Part shown: piece after piece, positions 42,436-52,223 of the stretch | How the letters are laid out: every line of letters begins with the position of its first letter | Numbering within the stretch: the stretch's first letter is position 1 | Assembly: GCA_016215155.1 (NCBI GenBank) | Contig: JACRLQ010000091.1 | Span: 1-64,000 of the forward strand | Direction of reading: 5' to 3' | Source: Nitrospirota bacterium | GTDB lineage: Bacteria > Nitrospirota > Thermodesulfovibrionia > Thermodesulfovibrionales > UBA6898 | Length of the DNA: 64,000 nt | The notes under the pieces: model-generated | Told to the model about the DNA's origin: nothing | Databases searched by the model: none | The model's input: only the letters and a program-made list of their open reading frames with translations | Position numbers and translations under genes: made by a program

Positions 42436-43085
42436 TCATCGGCCCGCCGGGTGACCTCTTTGAGCGCTTCCTCGACCCTGAGGCGAAAGGTCTCGATGTC
42501 TTCATCCTTCTGAAAATAAAGCGGTTCCCCGATAACATACACCAGCCTGGAAAAAGGCATCGGGATCCTGAAGCGGTCCCAGGTCTTCAGCCTCTTGATC
42601 CATGACGCGGAGTAGGCCCCGGGTATTACCGGCCTTCCGGTCAGTTTTGCCAATTGCGCGACCCCGGGCTTGACCTGCTCCGCAGGGCCCCTGGGGCCGT
42701 CGGGAGTTATCGCGATGTCCCTGTTTTTTCGGGCCAGCCGCACAAGTTCCTTTAACGCTTCCATGCCGCCCCGGGAAGATGAGCCTCTTACCGTGTGACA
42801 CCTGTACGGCTTTACGACCCTTCCGATGAGTTCGCCGTCACCGTGACGGCTGACGAGCACATGGATCCCATCCCCCCGATACACGAACACCGCCGGGATC
42901 ATCATGGAATGCCAGAAGACGAAAATAACGCCCTCTTTCTTTTTATGAAATGCCTCGGGGATACCGGCCCCTATGAATTTTACCCTCAGGGTGCAGTAGA
43001 GGACGCCTATTGCGGCGCTGAGGATATAAGGAAGGATATTACTTGCAAGCCTTTTTTTAAGTGTCTTGAGAAATCTTCTCGCCAA
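42420..43085 (-). CDS. DUF374 lysophospholipid acyltransferase-like protein
   Basis: 221 residues. FWHSMMIPAVFVY, HGDGELIGRVV, GSSSRGGMEALKELVR and ITPDGPRGPAEQVKPG match the DUF374 branch of LPLAT acyltransferases, with the H...D-like pair in the first motifs. One hydrophobic N-terminal segment (about 16-36) suggests membrane attachment. The family is usually near lipid A genes; here it is followed by tsaC on the other strand. Substrate unknown. Confidence 0.85.
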   Translation of the reverse strand: MARRFLKTLKKRLASNILPYILSAAIGVLYCTLRVKFIGAGIPEAFHKKKEGVIFVFWHSMMIPAVFVYRGDGIHVLVSRHGDGELIGRVVKPYRCHTVRGSSSRGGMEALKELVRLARKNRDIAITPDGPRGPAEQVKPGVAQLAKLTGRPVIPGAYSASWIKRLKTWDRFRIPMPFSRLVYVIGEPLYFQKDEDIETFRLRVEEALKEVTRRADDYFNS

Positions 43086-43676
43086 TTAAAGTCTTCCGGT
43101 CCTGTTGTAACCTTCTATATACAGCTTAAGCGCCCTCAGGATTATCCAGTCAGGAGAAAGCGAATTCTCGGACGCAATCCTGAGCATTCCGTCTATGACC
43201 TCTTTTTCGGCCAGAGGGGGGGTGTTGTCAGCGGCATCGACCTCATCGCCTGGTCCGGCAGGGGCCCGACCTTCAGCCGAACGTTTCACATGCTCCCGTT
43301 TTAAAAGATCGTTCAGGGCCCTCACGTCCGCCTTGCCGACGGCACGCAAAATGTCCTCGGAAGGGGCAGCGGGGACGGCCCCGGCTTCCGCCTCGGGACC
43401 CTCCGGATTACCGGGCTGCGCCTCCGGGAAGGCCTTCATCGCCGCCATACCCTGAGGCGGGACCATCCCGGTCATGCCCATCATCATCGAGACCAGCTTT
43501 CTTGCCTGCTCGTTGTCGGGCAGCTCGTCTTTAATAAACTGCTCAAGCCTGCCTTCCGCGGCGGCCATCGCTATCTGATCGGCCATAAGCGGCTTATTGT
43601 CATCATTTTCCATCTGTTTGCCTCTGCCAAAGGCCTGAGTCGGCGGTTTTGGCAAAGACCTTTCTTTCTCCGGCAT
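43086..43676 (-). CDS. Hypothetical Ala/Pro/Glu-rich protein
   Basis: 196 residues of no family I recognise. N- and C-terminal parts are helical and charged (DQIAMAAAEGRLEQFIKDELP; EKEVIDGMLRIASENSLSPD). The middle is a Met/Gly/Pro-rich low-complexity linker. No signal peptide or membrane helix. GGAAGGG sits 6 nt before the ATG. It ends directly before the DUF374 gene and is likely co-transcribed with it. Confidence 0.7.
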   Translation of the reverse strand: MPEKERSLPKPPTQAFGRGKQMENDDNKPLMADQIAMAAAEGRLEQFIKDELPDNEQARKLVSMMMGMTGMVPPQGMAAMKAFPEAQPGNPEGPEAEAGAVPAAPSEDILRAVGKADVRALNDLLKREHVKRSAEGRAPAGPGDEVDAADNTPPLAEKEVIDGMLRIASENSLSPDWIILRALKLYIEGYNRTGRL

Positions 43677-43733
43677 CCAAGACCCCTTCCGTCGCTATTT
43701 ATTTAAATAATAACACATAAACCTGCCGTATTA

Positions 43734-43763
43734 TTGACACTTGAGGCCCCTTAATAAGATAAT
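43734..43763 (+). promoter_or_regulatory. Sigma-70 promoter of the large TPR gene
   Basis: Perfect TTGACA (43734-43739), 18 bp, GATAAT (43758-43763). The ATG at 43778 follows so closely that the mRNA would be almost leaderless; no Shine-Dalgarno is present. Confidence 0.65.
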
Positions 43764-43777
43764 ATCAAGATACACCT

Positions 43778-46447
43778 ATGGCTGATAAAACCGCAATAAT
43801 GAAAGAAGCGCAGAAGTACATCCTAAAGGGTCAGATCGACAAGGCGATCTCCGAGCTTGAAAAATTGACAAGTGAGGGCCCTGACGGCAACACGTTCAAT
43901 TCCATAGGTGACCTGTATCTGAAAAAAGGGGACAAAAAGTCGGCCGCCCAATACCACCACAAGGCCGCGGGATTTTTCAGGGCGGAGGGATTTTCCTTGA
44001 AAGCACTCGCCCTATACAAAAAGATACTCAATACCAATCCCTCTGATACGGACGCCTTGTTCGCGCTGGGCCAGCTGAGTGAGGAAAAAAACCTTGTTAC
44101 GGACGCTATCAAGTTCTACCTCTCTGCCGCCGACAGTCTTTCCAAGGAAGGGGAAAAAGAGAAGCTGATACGCACGTACATGAAGATCCTTGCCCTTTCC
44201 CCGGAAAATATGCCGCTTCGGTCGAAGGTCGCCGAGATATTCCTGAAAGAGGGGCTTGTCTCCGACGCCTCCAGGGAATATGTGCATATAGCGAAGACTT
44301 TCGATGAAAAAGGGGAACCCGGCAAAGCCAGGGACTATTACAGGAAGGTGCTCGATCTGCAGCCTTCGAACAGAGACGCGTTGCTCGGGATGGGCCAGCT
44401 TCTCGTGAAAAATGGCGAGATTGACAATGCGGTCTCCCATATGCGGAAGGCCGCTGAAACATTCCCCTCTGACCAGCAGATACAGTTTTTTTATGCTGAA
44501 TTGCTGATGCAGGCGGGCCGCGGCGATGAAGCGCTTGCCTGCATTTCACAAATAAGAAAGGCAGACCCCGATAATCCGAAGGCCCGGCAGCTGCTTGCCG
44601 ACATCTACCTGAAATCAGGGAAGAAGGATCTGGCCTGGCAGGAATATCTGCCGATAATAGACCGGATGATTTCCGAAGGTGAAAAGGACAACGCACTTCG
44701 CCTTCTAGATATGTTCAGGGGCGTGGACCCCGTTGAAACCGGTAAAAGGCTGGTAATGATCTCAAGGGAACTGATGGATGATGACCTCCTTGCCTCGGAG
44801 CTTATGTCTCTGGGGCAGGCCTATATTGAACGGGGACTCAAGGACGAGGCCCGTGAATGTCTCCTGCAGGCCGCTGACGTCAGACCCGATGATGAGGACA
44901 TTCAGAGGAAATTAACCGAAGTATCCGCCGCGCCCCCAGAGGAGTCGCCGCGGACGCCCGTGCCTGAATTTTCTTTTTCACCCGATCCGGAAATTGCGGG
45001 GGCCCCGGGTCCCGCTGCTGAAACCGACCCCCTAACCGCCTCATCCCAGGACGAAAAAACCGTTCAGGAGGTCTTTGTAGAGGCCGAGATATTCTCAAGA
45101 TACGGGCTGTTGAATGAGGCGGCAAAACTGCTTGAGAATCTAAAGGTCAGGGAGCCTCAGAACCTGGAACTCCACCTCAGACTCAAGGCTATTTACGTAG
45201 AGACTGCGGACAAGGAATCCGCGGTCACCGAGTGCCTGGTCCTCAGTGAACTATACCGGCGGATGGGGGACGCGGAGAATTCCGAAAAGGTCCTTAAGGA
45301 GGCGGTGAATATCTATCCTGAGGACCCCAGACTTGAGGGAAGAGGGTTATCACCTGCAGCAGGACAGCCGCAGCCAGGACCGATCCCATCGGAACCGGCA
45401 CCGGAAATCACCTCTGTTGACGAGGCTGCCGCCGATATAGAAGATTACGATGAATCGCTTGCAGAGGCGGATTTTTACGCCGGACAGGGTCTCACGCAGG
45501 AGGCCTTGAAGGTCCTGCATAAAATGTACAGCCTGTTCCCTGAAAATCGGGATATCGGTGAAAGATTGGAAGCGCTTGGGGCTATGCCCGAGGACTTTCA
45601 GTCCTCGATGATGCAAAACGGCGAAAGCTTTGCACAACGGCACGGGGAATTTGAACTGAAGGAGAATGCGACTTCCGACGAGTTTACCCCCGGGTATATA
45701 CCCATAGAGCCTCAGGAGGAACCTTCCGAGCCGAAAATTGTTCCCCCGCATTATGAATCCGAATTCGAGGTCCCGGTCTCCGGACCTCCCGCTGCTGAGA
45801 CCGTCCCCGAGGCTTCGACCGTAATAACGCAGGGAGAGGGAGACCTGTCGCCGTCAGGCGAGGAATACGAAAATTTCACGCTTACCGAGCAGGACCTTGT
45901 CGATGCCCAGGAAATGCCTGACGTTGCCCTTGACGAGGACGTGCTCGATATATTCCAGGAATTCAAGAAAGGGCTTGCAAAGGAACTCGGGGACGAGGAT
46001 TCCGAGACACATTACAATCTGGGGATAGCGTACAAGGAAATGGGGCTGGTCGATGACGCTATCACGGAGTTCCAGTCATCGAGAAATGACCCGAAAAGGT
46101 TCATACAGTCATCGACGATGCTTGGGGTATGTTATATGGAGAAGGGGCTGTACTCCCTTGCGATAGACGTCCTCGACAGGGTCGCCAGGGAGGGGAAGGA
46201 CACCGATGAATCTTATTGGCCCGTGCGATATGATCTGGCTGAAGCCTACGAGAGAAACAACAATCCGGATGAGGCGCTAAAGCTTTACACCGCTGTTTAC
46301 GGGTGGAATGCCCGGTTCAGGAATGTCTCTGAAAAACTGGACCAGCTGAAGGCCCGGATGGGGGGCGCTGCCGGGAGCGGAAGCCGCGACGTTAAAAAAG
46401 AACCGGAAAAACCCAAGGGGAAAAAAGACAGGGTCTCGTACCTCTGA
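43778..46447 (+). CDS. Large TPR-repeat protein
   Basis: 889 residues with many tetratricopeptide repeats in two blocks (about 1-390 and 425-860). These include IDKAISELEKLTSEGPDGNTF, KARDYYRKVLDLQPSNRDAL, and a final block around ETHYNLGIAYKEMGLVDDAI. Acidic proline-rich linkers separate them. No signal peptide, so probably a cytoplasmic scaffold. The C-terminal block is typical of TPR proteins near gliding or type IV pilus genes; partner unknown. An ExeA-like ATPase follows. Confidence 0.88.
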   Translation: MADKTAIMKEAQKYILKGQIDKAISELEKLTSEGPDGNTFNSIGDLYLKKGDKKSAAQYHHKAAGFFRAEGFSLKALALYKKILNTNPSDTDALFALGQLSEEKNLVTDAIKFYLSAADSLSKEGEKEKLIRTYMKILALSPENMPLRSKVAEIFLKEGLVSDASREYVHIAKTFDEKGEPGKARDYYRKVLDLQPSNRDALLGMGQLLVKNGEIDNAVSHMRKAAETFPSDQQIQFFYAELLMQAGRGDEALACISQIRKADPDNPKARQLLADIYLKSGKKDLAWQEYLPIIDRMISEGEKDNALRLLDMFRGVDPVETGKRLVMISRELMDDDLLASELMSLGQAYIERGLKDEARECLLQAADVRPDDEDIQRKLTEVSAAPPEESPRTPVPEFSFSPDPEIAGAPGPAAETDPLTASSQDEKTVQEVFVEAEIFSRYGLLNEAAKLLENLKVREPQNLELHLRLKAIYVETADKESAVTECLVLSELYRRMGDAENSEKVLKEAVNIYPEDPRLEGRGLSPAAGQPQPGPIPSEPAPEITSVDEAAADIEDYDESLAEADFYAGQGLTQEALKVLHKMYSLFPENRDIGERLEALGAMPEDFQSSMMQNGESFAQRHGEFELKENATSDEFTPGYIPIEPQEEPSEPKIVPPHYESEFEVPVSGPPAAETVPEASTVITQGEGDLSPSGEEYENFTLTEQDLVDAQEMPDVALDEDVLDIFQEFKKGLAKELGDEDSETHYNLGIAYKEMGLVDDAITEFQSSRNDPKRFIQSSTMLGVCYMEKGLYSLAIDVLDRVAREGKDTDESYWPVRYDLAEAYERNNNPDEALKLYTAVYGWNARFRNVSEKLDQLKARMGGAAGSGSRDVKKEPEKPKGKKDRVSYL

Positions 46448-46647
46448 TAAATTGCGTCAAGATACTCTCGCTTCGATCGTGAACTCATTGAAAACCGGCC
46501 CTTTCCATGCATGTTATTTTCGGTAACGTGCATTATGAGTCACGGTCCTCCTCCTTTACTCCCTTCAGTAACATTTTTTGTGAATCAATTCGCGGCCGCG
46601 GCGGCTCTTTCTGTTTTTTCCGCATTTCGTATATAATAAAAACCATT

Positions 46648-47463
46648 ATGGATTATCTTGAATACTACAGGCTCGCCGAACACCCTTTTTCCAATGTCGT
46701 CGACAGCAGGTTCTATTATAACAGCCCTCAACAGGCCGGGGCGCTTGGCAAGCTCAAGTATGCGGTTGACACAAAAAAAGGCCTTGCCGTCGTTATAGGC
46801 AATGTCGGGGCTGGAAAGACGACTCTGGCGCGCAGGCTCCTCGAACAGCTGGACGAGGAAAATTACGAGGCGGCGCTGCTTGTGATCATACATTCTTCCG
46901 TGAGTTCGGAGTGGCTGTTCAAGAAATTTGCCATCCAGCTCGGAGTGAAACATGTCAGCGACAACAAGCTCGAACTTCTCGGAGAGATCTATAAAAGACT
47001 CAATGAGATCAACGAGGAAGGTAAAAAAGCCGTCGTCCTGATGGACGAAGTCCAGATGCTCAACTCAAGGGAGATCATGGAGGAATTCAGGGGCCTCCTG
47101 AATATGGAGAGCTCCGAGGGGAAGATGGTCAATTTCGTCTTCTTCGGTCTTCCCGAACTCGACCATGTGCTTATGCTTGACGAGCCCCTCAAACAGAGGG
47201 TCGCGGTCAGGATAAGGCTGACCGCATACTCGGAAGAGGATACGGCCGAATATATAAACCACAGACTGAAGGTGGCCGGGGCCGGCCACGAGATATTCTC
47301 GTCCGAGGCTATGCGTTCCGTGTTCAAATACTCAAACGGGACACCCAGACTTATCAACACAATCTGCGACAACGCGCTTCTGGAGGGCTTCCTGAACAAA
47401 AAACAGGTGCTCGACGAAACAGTAATCACGAACGTTGCGATAGACCTGGGACTCAAGGACTAG
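46648..47463 (+). CDS. ExeA/GspA-like AAA ATPase
   Basis: 271 residues from ATG 46648 (MDYLEYYRLAEHPFSNVVDSR, the standard start of this family). Walker A GNVGAGKTT and Walker B VVLMDEVQ are intact, with sensor motifs in NGTPRLINTICDNAL. These ATPases assist secretion or pilus assembly, or act in ExeA-like roles. There is no C-terminal peptidoglycan-binding domain. A TATAAT box lies at 46632, 11 nt before the ATG. Confidence 0.88.
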   Translation: MDYLEYYRLAEHPFSNVVDSRFYYNSPQQAGALGKLKYAVDTKKGLAVVIGNVGAGKTTLARRLLEQLDEENYEAALLVIIHSSVSSEWLFKKFAIQLGVKHVSDNKLELLGEIYKRLNEINEEGKKAVVLMDEVQMLNSREIMEEFRGLLNMESSEGKMVNFVFFGLPELDHVLMLDEPLKQRVAVRIRLTAYSEEDTAEYINHRLKVAGAGHEIFSSEAMRSVFKYSNGTPRLINTICDNALLEGFLNKKQVLDETVITNVAIDLGLKD

Positions 47464-47524
47464 TAAGTCATCTTACACATTACAGGGTCCTGTTCACTCT
47501 ACAAGTGTTTTCGGATGTGTTTCC

Positions 47525-47600
47525 GTCATTTCGAACGAAGTGAAAAATCTTCTTTTCAGGAACGTCCGCCAGGCAAACTTCTCCCCTTGGTCGAAATGAC
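47525..47600. repeat. GTCATTTCGA-type inverted repeat
   Basis: Arms GTCATTTCGAACGAAG (47525-47540) and CTTGGTCGAAATGAC (47586-47600), between convergent genes. A second, degenerate copy is at 62566-62629. Confidence 0.7.
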
Positions 47601-47677
47601 AATTTTTTTCTGAACGGTGTGCGCCGGCCCTGCTTGATTTTCTTTGCCGTCTTTGCGTGATACGGTTTTTTTCGGAT

Positions 47678-48778
47678 TTAAATCGGTTTTTCGTAGACCC
47701 TGTATTTTTTGTAAAGCCTGCCTTCCATCGTCTCGATGGTGCGCTGTATAGGGAAGTTGTCCTCCAGTATCCAGGAAAACTCGACCCTCAGGTAATTGCC
47801 CTTTTTGATCGGCTTAAACCCCTCCCTGAAAAGAAGCGCCTCAATCCCCTTGTTGCGGAATTCCTTTTTGACCCCAAGAAGCATTACCCTCAGGTCCCTG
47901 ATCTTGCGCGAATAGTACAGGGCCCTGGCTATGCTTAAGGGGTTCAGGCCCCCGTTCATCTTCTTCAGCACAAAGTTGAAATCAGGGACCATCCCCATAA
48001 ATCCGACGGGTCTGCCGCCGTCCTCCGCAATGAGCGTCATCTCAGGGACTATGATCTGCTTGAGGCGGCCCGCCCCGTATTCGAGCTCTTTGTCGGACAT
48101 CGGGACAAACCCCCAGTTTTTTTCCCATGCGGAATGATAGACGTCCTTGAATATCATCATGTCCGAGAGGTAATTTTTCATATTGATCGGTCTGACGGTT
48201 ATGCCCCTCTTCTCGACGATCGCCGCCACCCTCAGCACCTTCTCCGGCAGCTTCTCCCTGACGTCATAGATATAGGCGAAGAGGTCCTTCACCTTGACAA
48301 ACCCGGCCCGCTCGACAAGATCATTATAATAGGGCGGGTTATACGGCATCATGATCATCGGCCTTTCGTCAAAGCCTTCAACCAGCATGCCGCATTCGTC
48401 ATTGGTCGAAAAACTCATCGGCCCGCGCATGACGGTCATGCCTTCCGACTTCAAAAAAGACGCGGCCTTTTCAAACAGAGCGGCCGCGACTTCAGGGTCG
48501 TCAACACAGTCAAAAAAACCGAAGAACCCGGTCTTCTCCCCGTGGAGTTCGTTATGGACCCTGTCTACTATCGAGGCTATTCTTCCTGCAGTGCTTCCGT
48601 CTTTTTCGGCAATAAAATATTTAATGGAGGCGTGTTCATAAAAAGGATTTTTCGGGGAAAAATGGACCTTCATTTCGTGGTCCAACTGGGGGACGAAAAA
48701 AGGGTCCCGGCCGAGGAGTCTGAGGGGGAACTTTATGAAGTCATTGAGGGCCCCGTCAGCCTCAATGACCTTAATCAT
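47678..48778 (-). CDS. GNAT-fold N-acyltransferase, candidate bacterial ceramide synthase
   Basis: 366 residues. N-terminal [20 protein letters not shown] and central [20 protein letters not shown], with a C-terminal GNAT-like half ([38 protein letters not shown]). Proteins of this type near serine palmitoyltransferase were shown in Caulobacter (bCerS) to add the N-acyl chain of ceramide. Here the start overlaps the spt gene by 4 bp, which supports the same role. The assignment is by context and general similarity. Confidence 0.75.
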   Translation of the reverse strand: MIKVIEADGALNDFIKFPLRLLGRDPFFVPQLDHEMKVHFSPKNPFYEHASIKYFIAEKDGSTAGRIASIVDRVHNELHGEKTGFFGFFDCVDDPEVAAALFEKAASFLKSEGMTVMRGPMSFSTNDECGMLVEGFDERPMIMMPYNPPYYNDLVERAGFVKVKDLFAYIYDVREKLPEKVLRVAAIVEKRGITVRPINMKNYLSDMMIFKDVYHSAWEKNWGFVPMSDKELEYGAGRLKQIIVPEMTLIAEDGGRPVGFMGMVPDFNFVLKKMNGGLNPLSIARALYYSRKIRDLRVMLLGVKKEFRNKGIEALLFREGFKPIKKGNYLRVEFSWILEDNFPIQRTIETMEGRLYKKYRVYEKPI

Positions 48779-50004
48779 CCTATAATACCCAGTGACCTGC
48801 CGACCTTCTCGAATGCGGTCAGGACCTTGTCCATATGTTCGTCAGTATGCGTGGCCATATAGCTTGTCCTTATCAGCGCCTTGCCCGTGGCAACCGCCGG
48901 ACTGACGGCCACATTGGCAAAAACACCCTCCTCCTGCAGCATCATGGCCATTGTAAAGGCCTTGAGGTCATCACCGACCAGGATCGGTATTATCGGGGTT
49001 TGTGTCGGACCTATCTCAAAACCGAGGGCCTTGAAGCCTTTATGTATTTTCCAGGTGTTCGACCAGAGTTTTTTTATGCGCTCCGGTTCGTTGTCGATTA
49101 TATCGAGGGCCGCGTCAACCGCCGCAACGGAGGCGGGGGGAGGACTGGCGCTGAATATCAGCGCGCGCGCGAAATGCTTTATATAATGAATGACCCTCTC
49201 TTGTCCGGCGATAAACCCGCCTATCGACGCAAGCGATTTGCTGTAGGTGCCCATTATAAGGTCAACCTCTTTTTCAAGACCGAAATGCTCGGCTGTCCCC
49301 CGCCCCGTGCGGCCAAGGACCCCGATGCCGTGCGCGTCGTCAACCATGACCCTGGCGTTATACCTGGAGGCCAGGGAGACTACGTCCGGAAGGTTTACTA
49401 TATCGCCCTCCATGCTGAATACGCCGTCAACCACAATGAGTTTCTTACGCTGCCTGTTTTCCTTCAATATCCGTTCAAGGTCGGTCATGTCGTTATGCCT
49501 GAACTTGATTACGTCGGCATAGGAGAGCCGGCAGCCGTCTATGATGCTTGCGTGGTCCATCTTGTCGATAATTATTACGTCGTCTTTGCCGGTAATCGCG
49601 GAGATCACGCCGAGATTAACCTGAAAGCCCGTCGAAAAAACCAGGGCCGCCTCCTTGCGGATAAAGCTTGCCAGTTTTTCCTCCAGTTTTACGTGCAGGT
49701 CCAGTGTCCCGTTGAGGAACCTCGACCCGGCGCATCCCGCCCCATACTTATCGATAGCCCCTATCGCCCTTTTTTTGACCAGGGGATGGTTTGTGAGTCC
49801 CAGATAGTTGTTCGACCCGACCATGATCATCTTTTTGCCGCCGATCACCACCTCCGGGTCCTGGGCGGACTCGATGATCCTGAAATATGGGTACAGGCCG
49901 GCATGGGCCAGTTCCTTTGCCTTGGTGAACCTGTCGCATTTTTCAAAAAGATCCGAGGCTTTATCTATATCCATTGATGAGTTTTGTACCAGTCTGCTGT
50001 CCAT
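48775..50004 (-). CDS. spt: Serine palmitoyltransferase-like alpha-oxoamine synthase
   Basis: 409 residues from ATG 50004 with AAGGA 5 nt upstream. PLP enzyme: [43 protein letters not shown], and the PLP lysine in [13 protein letters not shown]. The C-terminal [20 protein letters not shown] then TSYMATHT resembles bacterial serine palmitoyltransferases more than KBL or BioF. It would condense serine with an acyl thioester to 3-ketosphinganine. Flanking genes fit the next two ceramide steps; no biotin genes are present. Confidence 0.82.
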   Translation of the reverse strand: MDSRLVQNSSMDIDKASDLFEKCDRFTKAKELAHAGLYPYFRIIESAQDPEVVIGGKKMIMVGSNNYLGLTNHPLVKKRAIGAIDKYGAGCAGSRFLNGTLDLHVKLEEKLASFIRKEAALVFSTGFQVNLGVISAITGKDDVIIIDKMDHASIIDGCRLSYADVIKFRHNDMTDLERILKENRQRKKLIVVDGVFSMEGDIVNLPDVVSLASRYNARVMVDDAHGIGVLGRTGRGTAEHFGLEKEVDLIMGTYSKSLASIGGFIAGQERVIHYIKHFARALIFSASPPPASVAAVDAALDIIDNEPERIKKLWSNTWKIHKGFKALGFEIGPTQTPIIPILVGDDLKAFTMAMMLQEEGVFANVAVSPAVATGKALIRTSYMATHTDEHMDKVLTAFEKVGRSLGIIG

Positions 50005-50933
50005 TTTATTCCTTCTCTCAGAGATGTTTTCGCCATAAACCCGAGTTCGCTTTCAGCCAGCCTGGTCGAGCATGTCCAGTTGGTATAGCCGAAGTCGATG
50101 AGCCGGTCACGGTTAATTATACCTTTTTTGTCAAATTTTTGGCCTATAAATCCCAGCACCGGGAATAATAAGCGGGGAATTCTTATCCTGACCGCTTTCA
50201 CCCCCAGCGCATCCGAAATCTCACCGGCTATATCCTCGTTCGAAAAAACCGCGGGGTATGATAAAAAAAACAGTCTTCCCTCGCCGCGGTCACTTTCGGC
50301 CGCCAATATTATCCCCCGGACAAGATCGTCCACATAAAGCATTGAATACAGGGATTTCCCCCAGTAAGGGAAGGCCCCCCTTGAAATCATTTTGAACATG
50401 ACAAGGAAGTCCTTATCTCTTGGGCCAAAGACGGCAGGAGGCCGTATGATCGTCGAGGGGACACGGCCCGTGAAGTCTTTGACCGCTTCTTCGCCCTTCC
50501 GCTTACTCTTGCCGTATGCTGAAACAGGCCTGGGAGGGGAATTTTCGTCGACCGGGCCATCTCCGAATACCGGACCAGCCGCGGCCAGGCTGCTTATATA
50601 TACAAAACGTCTGAGCCCGGCTGCATTGTCCGCCACGACCTTCAGAAGTCTTGCCGTGCATCCGGCATTCGCGGCGTAAAAATCAGCCTCATTGACCGCC
50701 TTGGTGAGCCCGGCAACATGGAAGATATAATCGAACCCCCTGAACCGGTCGGCGCAGGACTCAATATCCATGTCCATGAGGTCGCCGTAGATATACTCAG
50801 GGTTCAGGCGCTCGATCCACCCGAGATCTGAATTTTTTCGCACCAGACAGGTCAGAGCATATCCCTTTTTGACCAGTGCCTCGGCAAGATGGCTTCCGAT
50901 AAAACCTGTGGCGCCTGTAACCAGAGCCTTCAT
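49965..50933 (-). CDS. NAD-dependent epimerase/dehydratase, candidate 3-ketosphinganine reductase CerR
   Basis: 322 residues from ATG 50933 ([21 protein letters not shown]); two ATGs lie just upstream without better signals. Extended SDR: Rossmann GATGFIGS, and the catalytic YxxxK in [12 protein letters not shown]. It overlaps spt by 40 bp, as the first gene of the operon. In Caulobacter a protein of this class (CerR) reduces 3-ketosphinganine; the role here is inferred from the three-gene match. Confidence 0.78.
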   Translation of the reverse strand: MKALVTGATGFIGSHLAEALVKKGYALTCLVRKNSDLGWIERLNPEYIYGDLMDMDIESCADRFRGFDYIFHVAGLTKAVNEADFYAANAGCTARLLKVVADNAAGLRRFVYISSLAAAGPVFGDGPVDENSPPRPVSAYGKSKRKGEEAVKDFTGRVPSTIIRPPAVFGPRDKDFLVMFKMISRGAFPYWGKSLYSMLYVDDLVRGIILAAESDRGEGRLFFLSYPAVFSNEDIAGEISDALGVKAVRIRIPRLLFPVLGFIGQKFDKKGIINRDRLIDFGYTNWTCSTRLAESELGFMAKTSLREGIKWTADWYKTHQWI

Positions 50934-51155
50934 AGCGTGCATATATTGTTGAATAAACATACGAAAGGAGTCAACGTAACTTACGGCAAAGGCAAGGCGT
51001 GCGCGGCCGCATTAGCCTCCGCCCTGGGGGAGTGGTCTTACTCAATGCTCCTGTTGCGTCAAAAAACTCACATGGGTGATACCCCTTTAAGCCGGCTCGG
51101 GGAGACAAATAGACATTTTCATTTATAACATTGGGTTATCATATCGGGTCACGGG
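50934..51155. other. Non-coding stretch upstream of the sigma-54 promoter
   Basis: Between cerR and the riboswitch promoter I see no gene. It must hold the cerR promoter, which I cannot place, and would hold any activator sites for the sigma-54 promoter at 51156; no clear inverted repeat was found. Confidence 0.5.
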
Positions 51156-51171
51156 TGGCACAAAACATGCA
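51156..51171 (+). promoter_or_regulatory. Sigma-54 promoter upstream of the riboswitch
   Basis: TGGCAC-AAAAC-ATGCA: perfect -24 element and GC at the exact -12 position. Predicted start near 51182, right at the 5' end of the riboswitch. Confidence 0.7.
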
Positions 51172-51183
51172 GGTTTAAGAGCA

Positions 51184-51275
51184 AGAACCACCGAAGGGGC
51201 AAACTATGGGTGACCATAGGACGCAAAGCTACCTGTCCTGACAGACCCGGGATAGAGGGGCCATCGAAGTGGCTG
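51184..51275 (+). promoter_or_regulatory. Cyclic di-GMP-I (GEMM-I) riboswitch
   Basis: The core GGGGCAAAC, then a stem CTATGG-GTGA-CCATAG capped by a GNRA tetraloop, then GGACGCAAAGCTACC, is the hallmark of GEMM-I aptamers. The closing stem pairs CCAC.CGA (about 51188) with TCG..GTGG (about 51265-51272). The base before GCAAAC is G, as in c-di-GMP-binding types, though cGAMP specificity cannot be excluded. A terminator follows, so c-di-GMP likely decides read-through into the receiver gene. Confidence 0.85.
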
Positions 51276-51296
51276 TATATGCTCGTCCAGATACAG

Positions 51297-51326
51297 GCCG
51301 ACCCTTCGGGGCCGGCTTTTGTTTTT
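51297..51326 (+). terminator. Riboswitch expression-platform terminator
   Basis: GCCGACCC-TTCG-GGGCCGGC hairpin (one mismatch, UUCG loop) followed by TTTTGTTTTT, 22 nt after the aptamer and before the receiver gene. Confidence 0.85.
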
Positions 51327-51361
51327 CCAGGGGTCTCACAACCGGACGGAGGTGACTGACT

Positions 51362-51772
51362 GTGCATATGTTTGATGGTGGAATACAACGAGGACCCGAT
51401 ATTTTACTGCGCGGAAAAGAGACCGTGCTGGTCGTGGACGATTTCGAAGATGTGAGAAGTTTTTTAGACACCGCGCTGACCATGTTCGGCTATAACGTAA
51501 TCTGCGCCGTGGACGGGATGGACGGACTCGACAAATACATCGAGAATAAAGACAGGATTCATGCCGTAATGCTCGACGTGATCATGCCGAAATTAAACGG
51601 CATAGAGCTTTTCAGGGAAATAAAAAAACTTGAACCGGACACGAAGGTCCTTTTCATGAGCGGCTATAACGAGATTTTCCACATGAACAATCTGGGTGAA
51701 AATAAATGCATCTCCAAACCGTTTAATATCAAAACGCTTTTAAAAGAACTCAGGGAAATCCTGGATAGTTAG
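51362..51772 (+). CDS. Receiver-domain protein under riboswitch control
   Basis: 136 residues starting at GTG 51362, with GGAGG 9 nt upstream. A single receiver domain (TVLVVDDFEDVRSFLDTAL; phospho-acceptor Asp in AVMLDVIMPKLNG; KCISKPFN). No output domain, so it acts by binding a partner. Transcription appears to need sigma-54 and to be gated by c-di-GMP. It is convergent with another stand-alone receiver gene. Confidence 0.88.
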   Translation: MHMFDGGIQRGPDILLRGKETVLVVDDFEDVRSFLDTALTMFGYNVICAVDGMDGLDKYIENKDRIHAVMLDVIMPKLNGIELFREIKKLEPDTKVLFMSGYNEIFHMNNLGENKCISKPFNIKTLLKELREILDS

Positions 51773-51820
51773 GCATGACAAACAAATAAATTATCGCAGA
51801 AAGAAAATCCGGCCGACCGC

Positions 51821-52174
51821 TCAGCGGGCGAGGCAGGTTTCGAGGGTCCGGTTGAGTTCGTCAAGTTTGAAAGGTTTTTTCAGTATGCAGATGCCGTTTG
51901 CCATGAATTCGCTTTCGAGTTCAGAGGTGATGTAGGCGGAACAGACGATGACCTTAGGCCTCACCTCAAGACCGGCGAGTTTCTTTATAAGCTCCGTCCC
52001 GTTGGCCTCGGGCATACGCAGGTCCACGAAAAGAAGGTCGAACTTGTCCGTCGCGAGTTTCTCCGTGGCGTCACTTACGCTTGACGACGTAATGACCTCA
52101 TGACCTCCCTTTTTCAGTGCCCGGTCAAGAAACCATCTTACGAGTTGTTCATCATCGACGACCAGTATTTTCAT
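51821..52174 (-). CDS. Stand-alone receiver-domain protein
   Basis: 117 residues, one receiver domain (MKILVVDDEQLVRWFLDRAL; Asp in LFVDLRMPEANG; LKKPFKLDELN). It follows the sigma-54 activator gene by 49 bp on the same strand and may be co-transcribed. Its N-terminus resembles that of the neighbouring activator (VDDEKLLRWSL), suggesting duplication or exchange of phosphate from the same kinase. Confidence 0.87.
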   Translation of the reverse strand: MKILVVDDEQLVRWFLDRALKKGGHEVITSSSVSDATEKLATDKFDLLFVDLRMPEANGTELIKKLAGLEVRPKVIVCSAYITSELESEFMANGICILKKPFKLDELNRTLETCLAR

Positions 52175-52223
52175 TTTATCATTTCACCGTTATAAAAAAT
52201 TATAATTGAAACCGTCCCTCAGC

